In this document: positions 1-6,901 of the stretch, in pieces
Layout of the letters: the number at the start of each line of letters is the position of its first letter
How positions within the stretch are numbered: position 1 is the first letter of the stretch
Program-made: the position numbers and the translations under genes
NCBI RefSeq assembly: GCF_002860205.1
Contig: NZ_PGVB01000041.1
Coordinates: forward strand, 1 to 39,381
Origin: Bacillus sp. T33-2
Lineage (GTDB): Bacteria > Bacillota > Bacilli > Bacillales > Cytobacillaceae
Direction: 5' to 3'
Length of the DNA: 39,381 bases
The notes under the pieces: model-generated
Told to the model about the DNA's origin: nothing
The model's input: the letters and a program-made list of their open reading frames with translations, nothing else
Database searches by the model: none

Positions 1-312
1 CTGGAAAGCAGGATCGATGGACTTGAAGACAGATTTGATGGACTTGAAAACAGGTTTGATGGACTTGAAGACAGATTTGATGGACTTGAAAACAGGTTTG
101 ATGGACTTGAAAACAGGGTTGACCGACTCGAGGAAAATCATAATAAACGATTCGATAACCTTGAACTTGGACAGGAAAGAATTTTGTCAGAGTTAAGAAG
201 CAGTATTAGACATATGAATGAAACAGTCCAGGTTCATACGTTTGCTATTGAAATGCTTCACAAGGAGGTCAAACAAGGAATCATTGATGATTACAATGGG
301 GATGAAACTTAA
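1..312 (+). CDS. 3' part of a heptad-repeat coiled-coil protein (5' end outside window)
   Basis: The frame is open from base 1 to a TAA at 310-312, giving 103 residues with no start in the window, so this is the C-terminal part of a gene. The first ~40 residues are heptads of the type R-F-D-G-L-E-N/D, with aromatic or aliphatic residues and Leu at a/d spacing, as expected of a long alpha-helical coiled coil. The last ~60 residues are charged, non-repetitive and still helix-like, ending GDET. No catalytic motif, signal peptide or membrane segment is visible. Function is unknown. Proteins of this kind are often scaffolds or phage/cell-envelope spacers, but nothing here selects among those. The coding call is firm because the repeat unit is a multiple of three and the frame stays open through the non-repetitive end. 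Confidence 0.75.
   Translation: MESRIDGLEDRFDGLENRFDGLEDRFDGLENRFDGLENRVDRLEENHNKRFDNLELGQERILSELRSSIRHMNETVQVHTFAIEMLHKEVKQGIIDDYNGDET
16..123 (+). repeat. 21-bp tandem repeat encoding coiled-coil heptads
   Basis: The core GATGGACTTGA recurs at 16, 37, 58, 79 and 100, an exact 21-bp period, with a diverged sixth unit near 121. Adjacent units alternate GAAGAC and GAAAAC, hinting at a 42-bp higher-order unit. Each 21-bp unit encodes one heptad, so slippage by whole units would lengthen or shorten the coiled coil without a frameshift. The array may extend left of the window. Confidence 0.85.
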
Positions 313-475
313 AAACTATTTTCATTTCACAAGAAGTGAACCATTTCTACAATCAACTTGTTTGTATTTTCTACTCTGAGCCGCTAATGTCTCATTTCCT
401 TCTTCTGTACTTATTCCTACGATTTTAAGATTAGCATTCTCTCAGATTAAAAGCCTCCTCTTGTTTATATTAAAG

Positions 476-489
476 AAGCCAACAGGCTT
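476..489 (-). terminator. possible weak terminator after the Prs paralogue
   Basis: Short hairpin AAGCC-loop-GGCTT about 20 bases past the stop codon of the minus-strand Prs-like gene. On the minus strand it is followed by CTTTAATAT, a poor U-tract. The stem is only 5 bp, so it may not be functional. Confidence 0.3.
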
Positions 490-510
490 ATCCAGTTGAC
501 TTCAGTAATA

Positions 511-1461
511 CTATTCAAATAATGGACTTACTGCTATTTCATTATGAATGCGGCCAATCGCATCAGCAAATAATGGGGCAACAGATAGGGACGTAATATT
601 ACCTGCCTGCTTTTCCTCTGGCAGATGAATTGTGTTCGTCACCACCAGTTCTTTAATTGGTGATGATTTGATTCTACTGACAGCATGGCCGGACAGGATC
701 GCATGTGTGCAGCAGGCATATACCGATTTTGCCCCTGCATCGACTAACGCGTTGGCAGCCAGTGTCATGGTTGTGGCCGTATCAATTACACCATCAATTA
801 TTATTGCATTTCTCCCTTCTATGGCACCTACGACATTTGTAACTTCAGCTAAATCTGGTTTGGGCCGTCGGATATCGATAAACGCTATCGGTGCATTTAA
901 TTTGCTCGCCATTTTTCTTGCCCTCACTACACCGCCTTGATTCGGCGCCACAACTACAATATCTTCCAACCCTTTGTATTGATAATACTCTGACAGGATC
1001 GGTACACCCAGTAGCTGATCTACAGGGATGTCAAAGAAACCCTGGATTTGCGGAGCATGAAGGTCAATAGTCAGAATCCTGGTTGCCCCCGCCTTTTCCA
1101 ATAGGTTTGCAATGAGCTTCGCAGTGATTGGTTCGCGTGAACGGGCTTTTCTGTCCTGGCGTGCAAATCCGTAGTAGGGGATAACAACATTTATATTTTT
1201 TGCTGAAGCCCTTTTCAAAGCATCGATCATAATCAGAAGCTCCATAATATGTTCATTTCCGGGATATGAAGTGGATTGAACTAAAAATACATCGCTTCCC
1301 CGTACGCTTTCTTCTATATTAATTTGGATTTCACCATCACTGAATCGGGTTACAGAGCTTTTTCCCAGCTCACAGCCCAAAAGCAGGGCCATCTCACTAG
1401 CCAGCTGCCGGTTTGAATTTAATGCAAACATTTTGAAGCAGTTTTTTAATTGATAACTCAC
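511..1461 (-). CDS. PRPP synthetase (Prs) paralogue with altered catalytic residues
   Basis: The 316-residue protein aligns without gaps to Bacillus ribose-phosphate pyrophosphokinase, which makes PRPP from ribose-5-phosphate and ATP. The fold motifs [18 protein letters not shown] and [12 protein letters not shown] are intact. Key catalytic positions differ: the PDHGG loop reads PNQGG (Asp174 to Asn), Lys197 of the flexible catalytic loop is Ile (DIRRPKP; Arg199 kept), and the PRPP-binding loop DDIIDTAGT reads DGVIDTATT (Asp224 to Gly, Gly230 to Thr). This may be a weak, altered or regulatory Prs, comparable in idea to eukaryotic PRPP synthetase-associated proteins. The housekeeping prs is presumably elsewhere. 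The start is GTG, preceded by GGAGG at 7-nt spacing. It lies 48 nt downstream of the 2-hydroxyacid dehydrogenase with no terminator between, so the two are probably co-transcribed. Confidence 0.9.
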   Translation of the reverse strand: MSYQLKNCFKMFALNSNRQLASEMALLLGCELGKSSVTRFSDGEIQINIEESVRGSDVFLVQSTSYPGNEHIMELLIMIDALKRASAKNINVVIPYYGFARQDRKARSREPITAKLIANLLEKAGATRILTIDLHAPQIQGFFDIPVDQLLGVPILSEYYQYKGLEDIVVVAPNQGGVVRARKMASKLNAPIAFIDIRRPKPDLAEVTNVVGAIEGRNAIIIDGVIDTATTMTLAANALVDAGAKSVYACCTHAILSGHAVSRIKSSPIKELVVTNTIHLPEEKQAGNITSLSVAPLFADAIGRIHNEIAVSPLFE

Positions 1462-1509
1462 CTTTAAGCCTCCATGCTTGTTTTTTCGCTGATTGTCCGA
1501 ATTCTTATT

Positions 1510-2472
1510 TTACCACACTGGTGTTATAGGTTCTTCCCCGTATAGTACCTTCACTAAATTGTCAGCCGCCAGATGGGCCATCTGCATTCTCGTTTTCACA
1601 CTCGCGCTTCCTATATGTGGCAAAGCCACAACGTTTGGCAAGGAAAGCAAAGGATGATTCAGTGGCATTGGTTCCTGCTCGAAAACATCCAATCCTGCCG
1701 CCAAAATTTTCCCGTCCCTCAATGCATGATACAATGCTTCCTCATCCACAATTCCGCCCCGGGAGGTGTTGACGAGGATGGCCGTGCTTTTCATCATAGA
1801 TAACTCTTCATTGCCGATCATGTGATGCACGCCGGGACTATAAGGAAGAAGGAGAGATACATAATCAGATTGCTGGAGCAACTCCTTCAATTCAGCATAC
1901 TGAATATCAAGCTCCTGCTCTTTTTCCGGCTTTCGTGTACGGTTATAATACAGAACATTCATATCAAAGCCCTTCGCACGCTTCACAAGTGCTTCTCCAA
2001 TCCTGCCCAATCCAATGATCCCCAAGGTTGCACCATAAACATCCTGCCCCGTCAGCTGCATCAGGGACCATGTTCCCCATTCACCATTGCGCAAAACATC
2101 GGATGCTTCGACGACTCTCCGGGCTGCCGCCATTAACAGTGCAAAAGTCAAATCGGCTGTCGTTTCAGTTAATACCCGGGGTGTATTTGTAACCACTATG
2201 CCTTTTGCAGCAGCAGCATCAACATCAATATTGTTATAGCCTACAGCCACGTTGCAAATGGCCTTTAATTGATTAGCATTCTTTAAAACCTCCTGATCAA
2301 TCCGATCGGTTAACAAGCATAACAGGCCGTCCGCATTTGCTATTTCCTGAAGCAGCACCTCTTTTGGTACAGGGACATGTTCCTCTTCCCACATTCTTAC
2401 ATTAAAAAAATTAGTTAGTTTATCGACTATTTCCCCTGGCAGCTTTCTTGTAATATAAACTGTACTCGTCAC
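1510..2472 (-). CDS. D-2-hydroxyacid dehydrogenase (glyoxylate/hydroxypyruvate reductase-like)
   Basis: 320 residues, the usual length for NAD(P)-dependent D-isomer 2-hydroxyacid dehydrogenases, which interconvert 2-oxo acids such as glyoxylate or hydroxypyruvate and D-2-hydroxy acids in the cytoplasm. The Rossmann motif GLGRIG lies near residue 154. The catalytic Arg is in NTSRGGIVDE, the Glu in GLDVFEQEP and the His in LPHIGSAS. This is the full Arg-Glu-His set, so the enzyme should be active. The start is GTG with GAGGTGG about 8 nt upstream. It is the first gene of a probable two-gene unit with the Prs paralogue. Exact substrate (glyoxylate, hydroxypyruvate or 2-ketogluconate) cannot be decided from sequence. 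Confidence 0.9.
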   Translation of the reverse strand: MTSTVYITRKLPGEIVDKLTNFFNVRMWEEEHVPVPKEVLLQEIANADGLLCLLTDRIDQEVLKNANQLKAICNVAVGYNNIDVDAAAAKGIVVTNTPRVLTETTADLTFALLMAAARRVVEASDVLRNGEWGTWSLMQLTGQDVYGATLGIIGLGRIGEALVKRAKGFDMNVLYYNRTRKPEKEQELDIQYAELKELLQQSDYVSLLLPYSPGVHHMIGNEELSMMKSTAILVNTSRGGIVDEEALYHALRDGKILAAGLDVFEQEPMPLNHPLLSLPNVVALPHIGSASVKTRMQMAHLAADNLVKVLYGEEPITPVW

Positions 2473-2620
2473 ACATTACCACCTCACATGTATCGATGGA
2501 AAATAACCTCAGTCACCGCCATTTTATTTCATCTCTCTGCAAAACATAAATCTTTTTCCTCCTTTATATTAAATGCCGGGGTGGCATTTTCCTTTAATAT
2601 ATTTAATAAAGGATTATTTT

Positions 2621-2657
2621 TTCAATAAAAAAACTGTTGTTAAATTACTAACAACAG
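2621..2657 (-). terminator. rho-independent terminator of the dioxygenase gene
   Basis: Perfect 9-bp stem CTGTTGTTA (2634-2642) / TAACAACAG (2649-2657) with a 6-nt loop. On the minus strand it runs directly into TTTTTTTATTG. It lies about 50 nt past the stop codon of the dioxygenase gene. Confidence 0.85.
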
Positions 2658-2708
2658 ATTGGGTTATTCATTTGCGCAACATTAGTTGGCACCAGTGAAC
2701 TATTATCA

Positions 2709-3686
2709 TCATTCCTTAACGAATTCCTTGTTACTTCTTACAGTATCGATTGGGCGGACCAATTTTTCGATTTGATCGCGTTTTGGTTCCAGGAATGGAG
2801 GCAGTGACAGTTTTTCGCCAAGGGTTTCATATGGCTCGTCCCCCATGAATCCTGGCCCATCTGTGGCAAATTCAAATAATATTTGTGGCGCAACCCTTGA
2901 ATAAAGTGACTGGAAAAAGTATCGGTCCACATAACCAGAGGTCCGGAATCCGAAACTTTCCATTCGTTCGATCCATTCCTCAAGAACGGAACGGTCGTCA
3001 ACCCGGAATGCTGCATGGTGAACAGTGCCAAAGCCTTGCTGAGCTGGAGGAAGGATTGCGTTGTATTCTACGACTACTTGAGCCCCGTTTCCTCCTTCAC
3101 CCACTTCAAATAGATGGAAGGACCCTTCCTGGGCTATTTCTTTGAACATTAGCACCTTTTCCATCACTTCTTTAAAATAGTCAAAATTTGCGACTCGGAC
3201 AAAAATCGGGCCCAACCCGGTTATTGCATGCTCGAGGGGGATTGGCCCTTTTTGCCATGGTGTACCGGCAGCTACGCCTTCATTTTTTTCATCGGATATC
3301 AACTGATATTGCTGGTCATCGAAATCAACAAAAGACAGTGTCTTTTTGCCGAATAGTTCCCTAATTCCAGTGTGTTCAACCTCCAGACGATCAAAACGTC
3401 TTACCCAGTAATCAAGCGCTGCGTCATTTGGTACACGGAAAGAAGTTTTTGAAATTTCGTTGGTGCCATGCACACCCTTTGGAATTCCCGGGAAGTCGAA
3501 GAATGTCATATCAGTTCCCGGGCTGCCTTTGTCGTCTGCAAAGAACAAGTGATATGTCTGGATATCGTCCTGGTTGACGGTTTTCTTAACTAAACGCATG
3601 CCTAAAACATATGTGAAAAATTCATAGTTCTTTTCGGCACTGCTGGTTATTGCGGTTACGTGATGTATTCCTTTTAAGCCGTTCAT
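2709..3686 (-). CDS. Ring-cleaving dioxygenase, glyoxalase/VOC family (MhqA/MhqO-like)
   Basis: 325 residues with two consecutive vicinal-oxygen-chelate modules. The N-terminal one begins GIHHVTAITS (metal-ligand His in the first strand). The second contains GTVHHAAFRV near residue 200 and a late Glu in ILFEFATDGPGF. This is the layout of the hydroquinone-type extradiol dioxygenases MhqA, MhqE and MhqO of Bacillus, which open (hydro)quinone rings using Fe(II) and O2 and protect against quinone stress. The ATG at 3686 is chosen because GGAGG lies 6 nt upstream. An in-frame start 24 codons earlier has no ribosome binding site. The gene stands alone with its own terminator, and an operator-like palindrome lies ~120 nt upstream. 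Confidence 0.88.
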   Translation of the reverse strand: MNGLKGIHHVTAITSSAEKNYEFFTYVLGMRLVKKTVNQDDIQTYHLFFADDKGSPGTDMTFFDFPGIPKGVHGTNEISKTSFRVPNDAALDYWVRRFDRLEVEHTGIRELFGKKTLSFVDFDDQQYQLISDEKNEGVAAGTPWQKGPIPLEHAITGLGPIFVRVANFDYFKEVMEKVLMFKEIAQEGSFHLFEVGEGGNGAQVVVEYNAILPPAQQGFGTVHHAAFRVDDRSVLEEWIERMESFGFRTSGYVDRYFFQSLYSRVAPQILFEFATDGPGFMGDEPYETLGEKLSLPPFLEPKRDQIEKLVRPIDTVRSNKEFVKE

Positions 3687-3803
3687 CTTTTGCCTCCAAT
3701 TCATTTTTATGGTTTCGGTTAATTCCGTCTTATTTGTTATTGTACATACCCTTTTCATTTTTCCGAAAAATGAGTTGCTGATCCATATAGAAACAATGCA
3801 TTT

Positions 3804-3830
3804 TATCTCGAATTAAATTATTTTTAATTC
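3804..3830 (-). promoter_or_regulatory. operator-like palindrome upstream of the dioxygenase gene
   Basis: TATCTCGAATT (3804-3814) matches one half of the B. subtilis MhqR box as I recall it (tATCTcgaAtTCgAGATa). It overlaps a perfect 8-bp inverted repeat GAATTAAA (3810-3817) / TTTAATTC (3823-3830) with a 5-nt centre. The position about 120 nt before the dioxygenase start suits control of that gene. Whether an MhqR-type MarR repressor binds is inference. Confidence 0.35.
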
Positions 3831-3965
3831 AAAATAAATCTATCATTGATATTATTTGTTGTCAATGAGTTGAAGCACCACCTACAGATCAGGAAGCTTA
3901 CCATTGCAACCGTTCTTCATGATTTATCGTCTAAATTCATTAACAAAGCGGTGGTGGTGAAAAGC

Positions 3966-4166
3966 ATGACGAAAAATAAAGCACCATATGATTTAAAGCA
4001 AAGGCAAATACAAAAGTCATATCAGGAAACGCTTAAGAAAAAGCAATCGAAACAACAAGATAATAAAAGGTATATACTATTGCTGTCTTGCTTGTTTCTA
4101 GGTAGTCTCTTGTTAGCGATGATGATACATTTCATTGAATATGGTCGTGTCCTCCCAGGCGGCTGA
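3966..4166 (+). CDS. Small single-pass membrane protein, unknown function
   Basis: 66 residues from the ATG at 3966, with a purine-rich GGTGGTGGTGA stretch just upstream as a ribosome binding site. The N-terminal half is strongly basic and polar (many Lys and Gln). It is followed by one hydrophobic helix of about 20 residues (YILLLSCLFLGSLLLAMMI, near residues 37-56) and a short tail ending LPGG. The positive-inside rule predicts a cytoplasmic N-terminus. I do not recognise the family. The frame could be opened 40 codons earlier, but the upstream part has no good ribosome binding site. It sits alone between a dioxygenase and a regulator, both on the other strand. Confidence 0.5.
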   Translation: MTKNKAPYDLKQRQIQKSYQETLKKKQSKQQDNKRYILLLSCLFLGSLLLAMMIHFIEYGRVLPGG

Positions 4167-4288
4167 CAGAAATGGGTAAAATCATGCAATAGTAAAGCCC
4201 ATTCTCATTGACCATCGCTTTAGAAATCTTGAATAATCTAACACAATGCTCGCTCAGTAATACAGTTCTCTACAGCATAACCACTTAT

Positions 4289-4325
4289 TATAAAAAACAG
4301 ACTGAATAAATCATTCAGCCTGTTT
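4289..4325 (-). terminator. terminator after the first XRE-cupin regulator gene
   Basis: 13-bp stem with one mismatch, AAACAGACTGAAT (4295-4307) / ATTCAGCCTGTTT (4313-4325), 5-nt loop. On the minus strand it continues into a run of six U residues, so it terminates the regulator gene ending at 4434. It may also stop plus-strand transcription from the small membrane-protein gene. Confidence 0.8.
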
Positions 4326-4433
4326 CGCTTATTTAGTCTCCGACCAGTAATTATAATATACCAACACACAAAATCTTAATGCATTATATAGAAGCAAAGC
4401 GGTTTCGTTTAGGGGGATCATATTTTAACAAAC

Positions 4434-4988
4434 TTACTTCTTTATGATCGGTGGTGTAACCGCCCATAATGTAACTACCTGCGCATTTGTCCTGTTCTCC
4501 CAGCCATGTGGTATGTTACCGGGGAAGTAAATACTGTCACCTTCCTTAACCTCAAAGCTGTCATCGCCCAGATGAAGTGTCAAGGTCCCATTTAAAACAT
4601 AGCCTACCTCTTCTGCACTGTTGACGTATAGTTTGTCACTCTTGCCCCCTGGCTCTATCATGATCATATGCATTTCTATATTTCTGGAATTATTGGTGGG
4701 TGTTAACAAAAAAACCTCAGCTTTTTCAGCTGGACTGTTTAGCTTCTTGCGCCTGTTTTTTCGGACGACATACTCTTCTTCTGATTCATTGGTGTCTTCT
4801 TCAAAAAAATAAATAAGAGGCACATTCAATATTTCTGCGATTTTTTTTAATGTATTGATGGAGGGATTGGCAATATTCCGTTCGATTTGACTAATGAAAC
4901 TAGGTGTGCACTCTGACAGTTCAGATAGCTGCCGAACCGACATGTCCATACTTTTTCGTAATGTTCTTATTTTCGTTCCAATATCCAA
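4434..4988 (-). CDS. XRE-family HTH regulator with C-terminal cupin domain (copy 1)
   Basis: 184 residues. Residues 1-60 form a Cro/CI helix-turn-helix (MSVRQLSELSECTPSFISQIERNIANPS). Residues ~105-180 form a small-molecule-binding cupin barrel (GGKSDKLYVNSAEEVGYVLNG, then EGDSIYFPGNIPHGWEN). This architecture is typical of SinR/PuuR-like regulators of amine, amino-acid or peptide metabolism, where the cupin senses the ligand. The start codon is TTG with GGAGG 8 nt upstream. The neighbouring regulator at 5215-5826 is a clear paralogue with the same domain order and also starts with TTG. It has its own upstream region and terminator, so it is probably monocistronic and may regulate the adjacent transporter/deacylase operon. 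Confidence 0.9.
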   Translation of the reverse strand: MDIGTKIRTLRKSMDMSVRQLSELSECTPSFISQIERNIANPSINTLKKIAEILNVPLIYFFEEDTNESEEEYVVRKNRRKKLNSPAEKAEVFLLTPTNNSRNIEMHMIMIEPGGKSDKLYVNSAEEVGYVLNGTLTLHLGDDSFEVKEGDSIYFPGNIPHGWENRTNAQVVTLWAVTPPIIKK

Positions 4989-5084
4989 GGATAATTCCTC
5001 CTGCGCTTAGACTTACATGAAAACATATGTAACATCCCGAGGATTCACTCATGGGATTAAAATTGATGTATTAATTCCTCTATC

Positions 5085-5093
5085 AGTATATCA
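5085..5093 (-). promoter_or_regulatory. candidate extended -10 promoter for XRE-cupin copy 1
   Basis: On the minus strand the sequence reads TGATATACT, an extended -10 (TGN plus TATACT). It lies ~95 nt upstream of the TTG start. No good -35 is seen 17 nt further upstream. An inverted repeat TTACAT-N8-ATGTAA (5013-5032) lies between this promoter and the gene and could be an operator. Confidence 0.35.
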
Positions 5094-5170
5094 CAATCCC
5101 TAATTTTGGCATATTTGGACTTTAAATATTTGTGAAATACTATGTTACACACATCAAGGCTTATTTTAAG

Positions 5171-5186
5171 ACGCACACAGGTGCGT
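5171..5186 (-). terminator. possible terminator after XRE-cupin copy 2
   Basis: Hairpin ACGCAC-ACAG-GTGCGT about 30 nt beyond the stop codon of the second regulator. The minus-strand tail is CTTAAAATAAG, a weak U-tract, so efficiency is uncertain. Confidence 0.4.
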
Positions 5187-5214
5187 TCACTCTTTTCAAA
5201 TTCCATAGATGATT

Positions 5215-5826
5215 TCAGTGAGAATGTGCCACATAATTACTTTCTCCTAAAAGCAGACTCTCCCCTGTTCTAATGATTGACGGCGTTACCGCAAACAACA
5301 TAATCGCCTCTATTGATGAATTATTTTCCCATCCATGCGGTATTTTCCCAGAAAAATAAATACCATCTCCTTGTTCCAAATTGAAACGCTCGTCGCCTAA
5401 AATTATCGTTATTTTCCCCTTCAGTACATAACCGACTTCTTCAGCGATATTGATATATAATTTATCACTTTTACCACCGGGCACCACTGCCATCAAATGC
5501 ATTTCAATATTCTTGCTCCCAATGCACGAAGGTGATAGAAGTGATATATCCGTTTTTTCGCTTTCGCTATAAAATTTTCTTCTTTTATGATGTCGAACAA
5601 TATAATTTTTTTCAAACTCGTTGGAATGAGTTTCTTCCTCGAAAAAATCAACTAAAGAAACTTCGAGGACAGCACTTATTTTTTTCAAAGTGTTTATGGA
5701 GGGATTCGCCATGTCCCGCTCAATTTGGCTGATATAGCTCGGCGTACATTCCACCAAATCAGCCAGTTGTCGAACTGTCATATCTTGCTGCTCTCTTAAC
5801 CTTCTGATGTTCCTTCCGAACTCCAA
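5215..5826 (-). CDS. XRE-family HTH regulator with C-terminal cupin domain (copy 2)
   Basis: 203 residues: HTH at residues ~5-60 (MTVRQLADLVECTPSYISQIERDMANPS) and a cupin at ~115-185 (GGKSDKLYINIAEEVGYVLKG, QGDGIYFSGKIPHGWEN). It is strongly similar to copy 1 throughout, with an extra ~18-residue tail after the barrel. The start is TTG preceded by GGGAGGGG. The start codon lies only 75 nt after the stop of the upstream ATPase gene, and the hairpin between them lacks a U-tract. This gene may therefore be the last member of the transporter/deacylase operon, which would make it an in-operon feedback regulator sensing the imported compound or its hydrolysis product. That role is inference. Confidence 0.9.
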   Translation of the reverse strand: MEFGRNIRRLREQQDMTVRQLADLVECTPSYISQIERDMANPSINTLKKISAVLEVSLVDFFEEETHSNEFEKNYIVRHHKRRKFYSESEKTDISLLSPSCIGSKNIEMHLMAVVPGGKSDKLYINIAEEVGYVLKGKITIILGDERFNLEQGDGIYFSGKIPHGWENNSSIEAIMLFAVTPSIIRTGESLLLGESNYVAHSH

Positions 5827-5855
5827 ATGAACCCCTCCCGGTCGTCACAAATTTG

Positions 5856-5899
5856 ACCCATTTTTTTACCTCCGGGATCACCCGGAGGGATAAATGGGT
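5856..5899 (-). other. two-tier hairpin between ATPase and regulator genes, no U-tract
   Basis: Inner perfect stem CCTCCGGG (5869-5876) / CCCGGAGG (5881-5888) with a 4-nt loop. Outer stem ACCCATTT (5856-5863) / AAATGGGT (5892-5899). In the minus direction the hairpin is followed by GTCAAATTTG rather than U residues, so it is not a standard intrinsic terminator. It could protect the 3' end of the upstream mRNA, act as a partial terminator, or shape translation of the regulator, whose ribosome binding site follows within about 20 nt. Confidence 0.55.
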
Positions 5900-5901
5900 G
5901 T

Positions 5902-6900
5902 CTAAGTCTGTGGATAGTGGCATGCCACCCACCGTCCAGGCTTCTTTTCTTCGAATTTCGGTTCTTCTTGTTTGCATAAATCTGTAGCAAGAGGGCAGCG
6001 GGTATGAAACCGGCAGCCACTTGGCGGGTTTATCGGGTTGGGTACATCTCCTTGCAAGATAATTCTTGCCCTCTTTCTCTGCTGGAGCGGATTTGGCAAA
6101 GGAATGGCCGACAATAATGCCTGTGTATAGGGATGTGCAGGAGCAAGATAGATTTCTTCCGTACTTCCGAGCTCCACAATCTTTCCCAGGTACATCACTG
6201 CCACCCGATTGCATATATGCCTGATGACTGAGAGGTCGTGGGAAATGAATAGATAGGTTAATCCCAGTTCCTCCTGAAGATCCTGAAGAAGATTAATCAC
6301 CTGCGACTGAACGGACACATCCAGAGCCGATATCGGTTCGTCACAAACGATCAGCCTCGGGTTTAACGCAAGTGCACGTGCGATTCCAATCCTCTGCCGT
6401 TGTCCTCCTGAAAATTCATGGGGATACCTGGAAATATGATTTCTATCAAGCCCGACTTTTTCAAGCAGCGATTGTACCCGGTCGCGCCGTTCTCCCCTTG
6501 AGCCCTGCCTATGCACTCTCAAAGGCTCTCCCACAATTTCACTCACCTTATGCTTCGGGTTCAGTGAGGCGTATGGATCTTGAAAAACTATTTGCATTTC
6601 CCTGCGAATATGCCGAAGCTGTGATTCCCGGTAATTGGTTATGTCTGTATCCCTATAGATGACCTGTCCGCCTGTCGGTTTCTGCAGACGTAAAATATTC
6701 CTGCCCAATGTGGATTTTCCACAGCCTGACTCGCCAACAATGCCCAGTGTTTCTCCCTCATCTACCGTAAAAGAAACATCATCGACAGCCTTGACCCATT
6801 CCCTCGACCGATTAAAAAAGCTTTTCTTGACAGGATAATACTTTTTAATATTCTTGACATCAAGAAGAGGCAATTTGGTTTCTATTGCATTGTCTATCAA
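5902..6900 (-). CDS. Peptide/nickel-type ABC transporter ATP-binding protein (OppF/DppF family)
   Basis: 332 residues, the normal DppF/OppF length. Walker A is GESGCGKST (near residue 57), the Q-loop follows in [13 protein letters not shown], the signature is [15 protein letters not shown], Walker B is [13 protein letters not shown] and the switch His lies in [11 protein letters not shown]. The C-terminal oligopeptide-transporter extension carries the Cys-rich [15 protein letters not shown] motif. It energises import with the partner ATPase encoded immediately upstream. The start is TTG. Its ribosome binding site (GAGGTG) lies inside the last codons of the upstream gene, with a 1-nt gap between stop and start, so translation is coupled. 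Substrate specificity is set by the binding protein at 11084-12631. Confidence 0.93.
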   Translation of the reverse strand: MIDNAIETKLPLLDVKNIKKYYPVKKSFFNRSREWVKAVDDVSFTVDEGETLGIVGESGCGKSTLGRNILRLQKPTGGQVIYRDTDITNYRESQLRHIRREMQIVFQDPYASLNPKHKVSEIVGEPLRVHRQGSRGERRDRVQSLLEKVGLDRNHISRYPHEFSGGQRQRIGIARALALNPRLIVCDEPISALDVSVQSQVINLLQDLQEELGLTYLFISHDLSVIRHICNRVAVMYLGKIVELGSTEEIYLAPAHPYTQALLSAIPLPNPLQQRKRARIILQGDVPNPINPPSGCRFHTRCPLATDLCKQEEPKFEEKKPGRWVACHYPQT

Positions 6901-6901
6901 T

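Noticed and set aside
1-123. CRISPR-like array at the left edge
   Set aside because: Units are directly abutting 21-bp in-frame coding repeats without unique spacers.
323-445. Minus-strand open stretch of about 40 codons ending LLVK between the coiled-coil gene and the Prs paralogue
   Set aside because: It looks protein-like in composition but has an upstream stop and no start codon or ribosome binding site in frame. It may be a gene remnant; the evidence is too thin for a pseudogene call.
3687-3758. N-terminal extension of the dioxygenase by 24 codons
   Set aside because: No ribosome binding site upstream of that start, and the family begins at MNGLKGIHHVT. GGAGG sits right before 3686.
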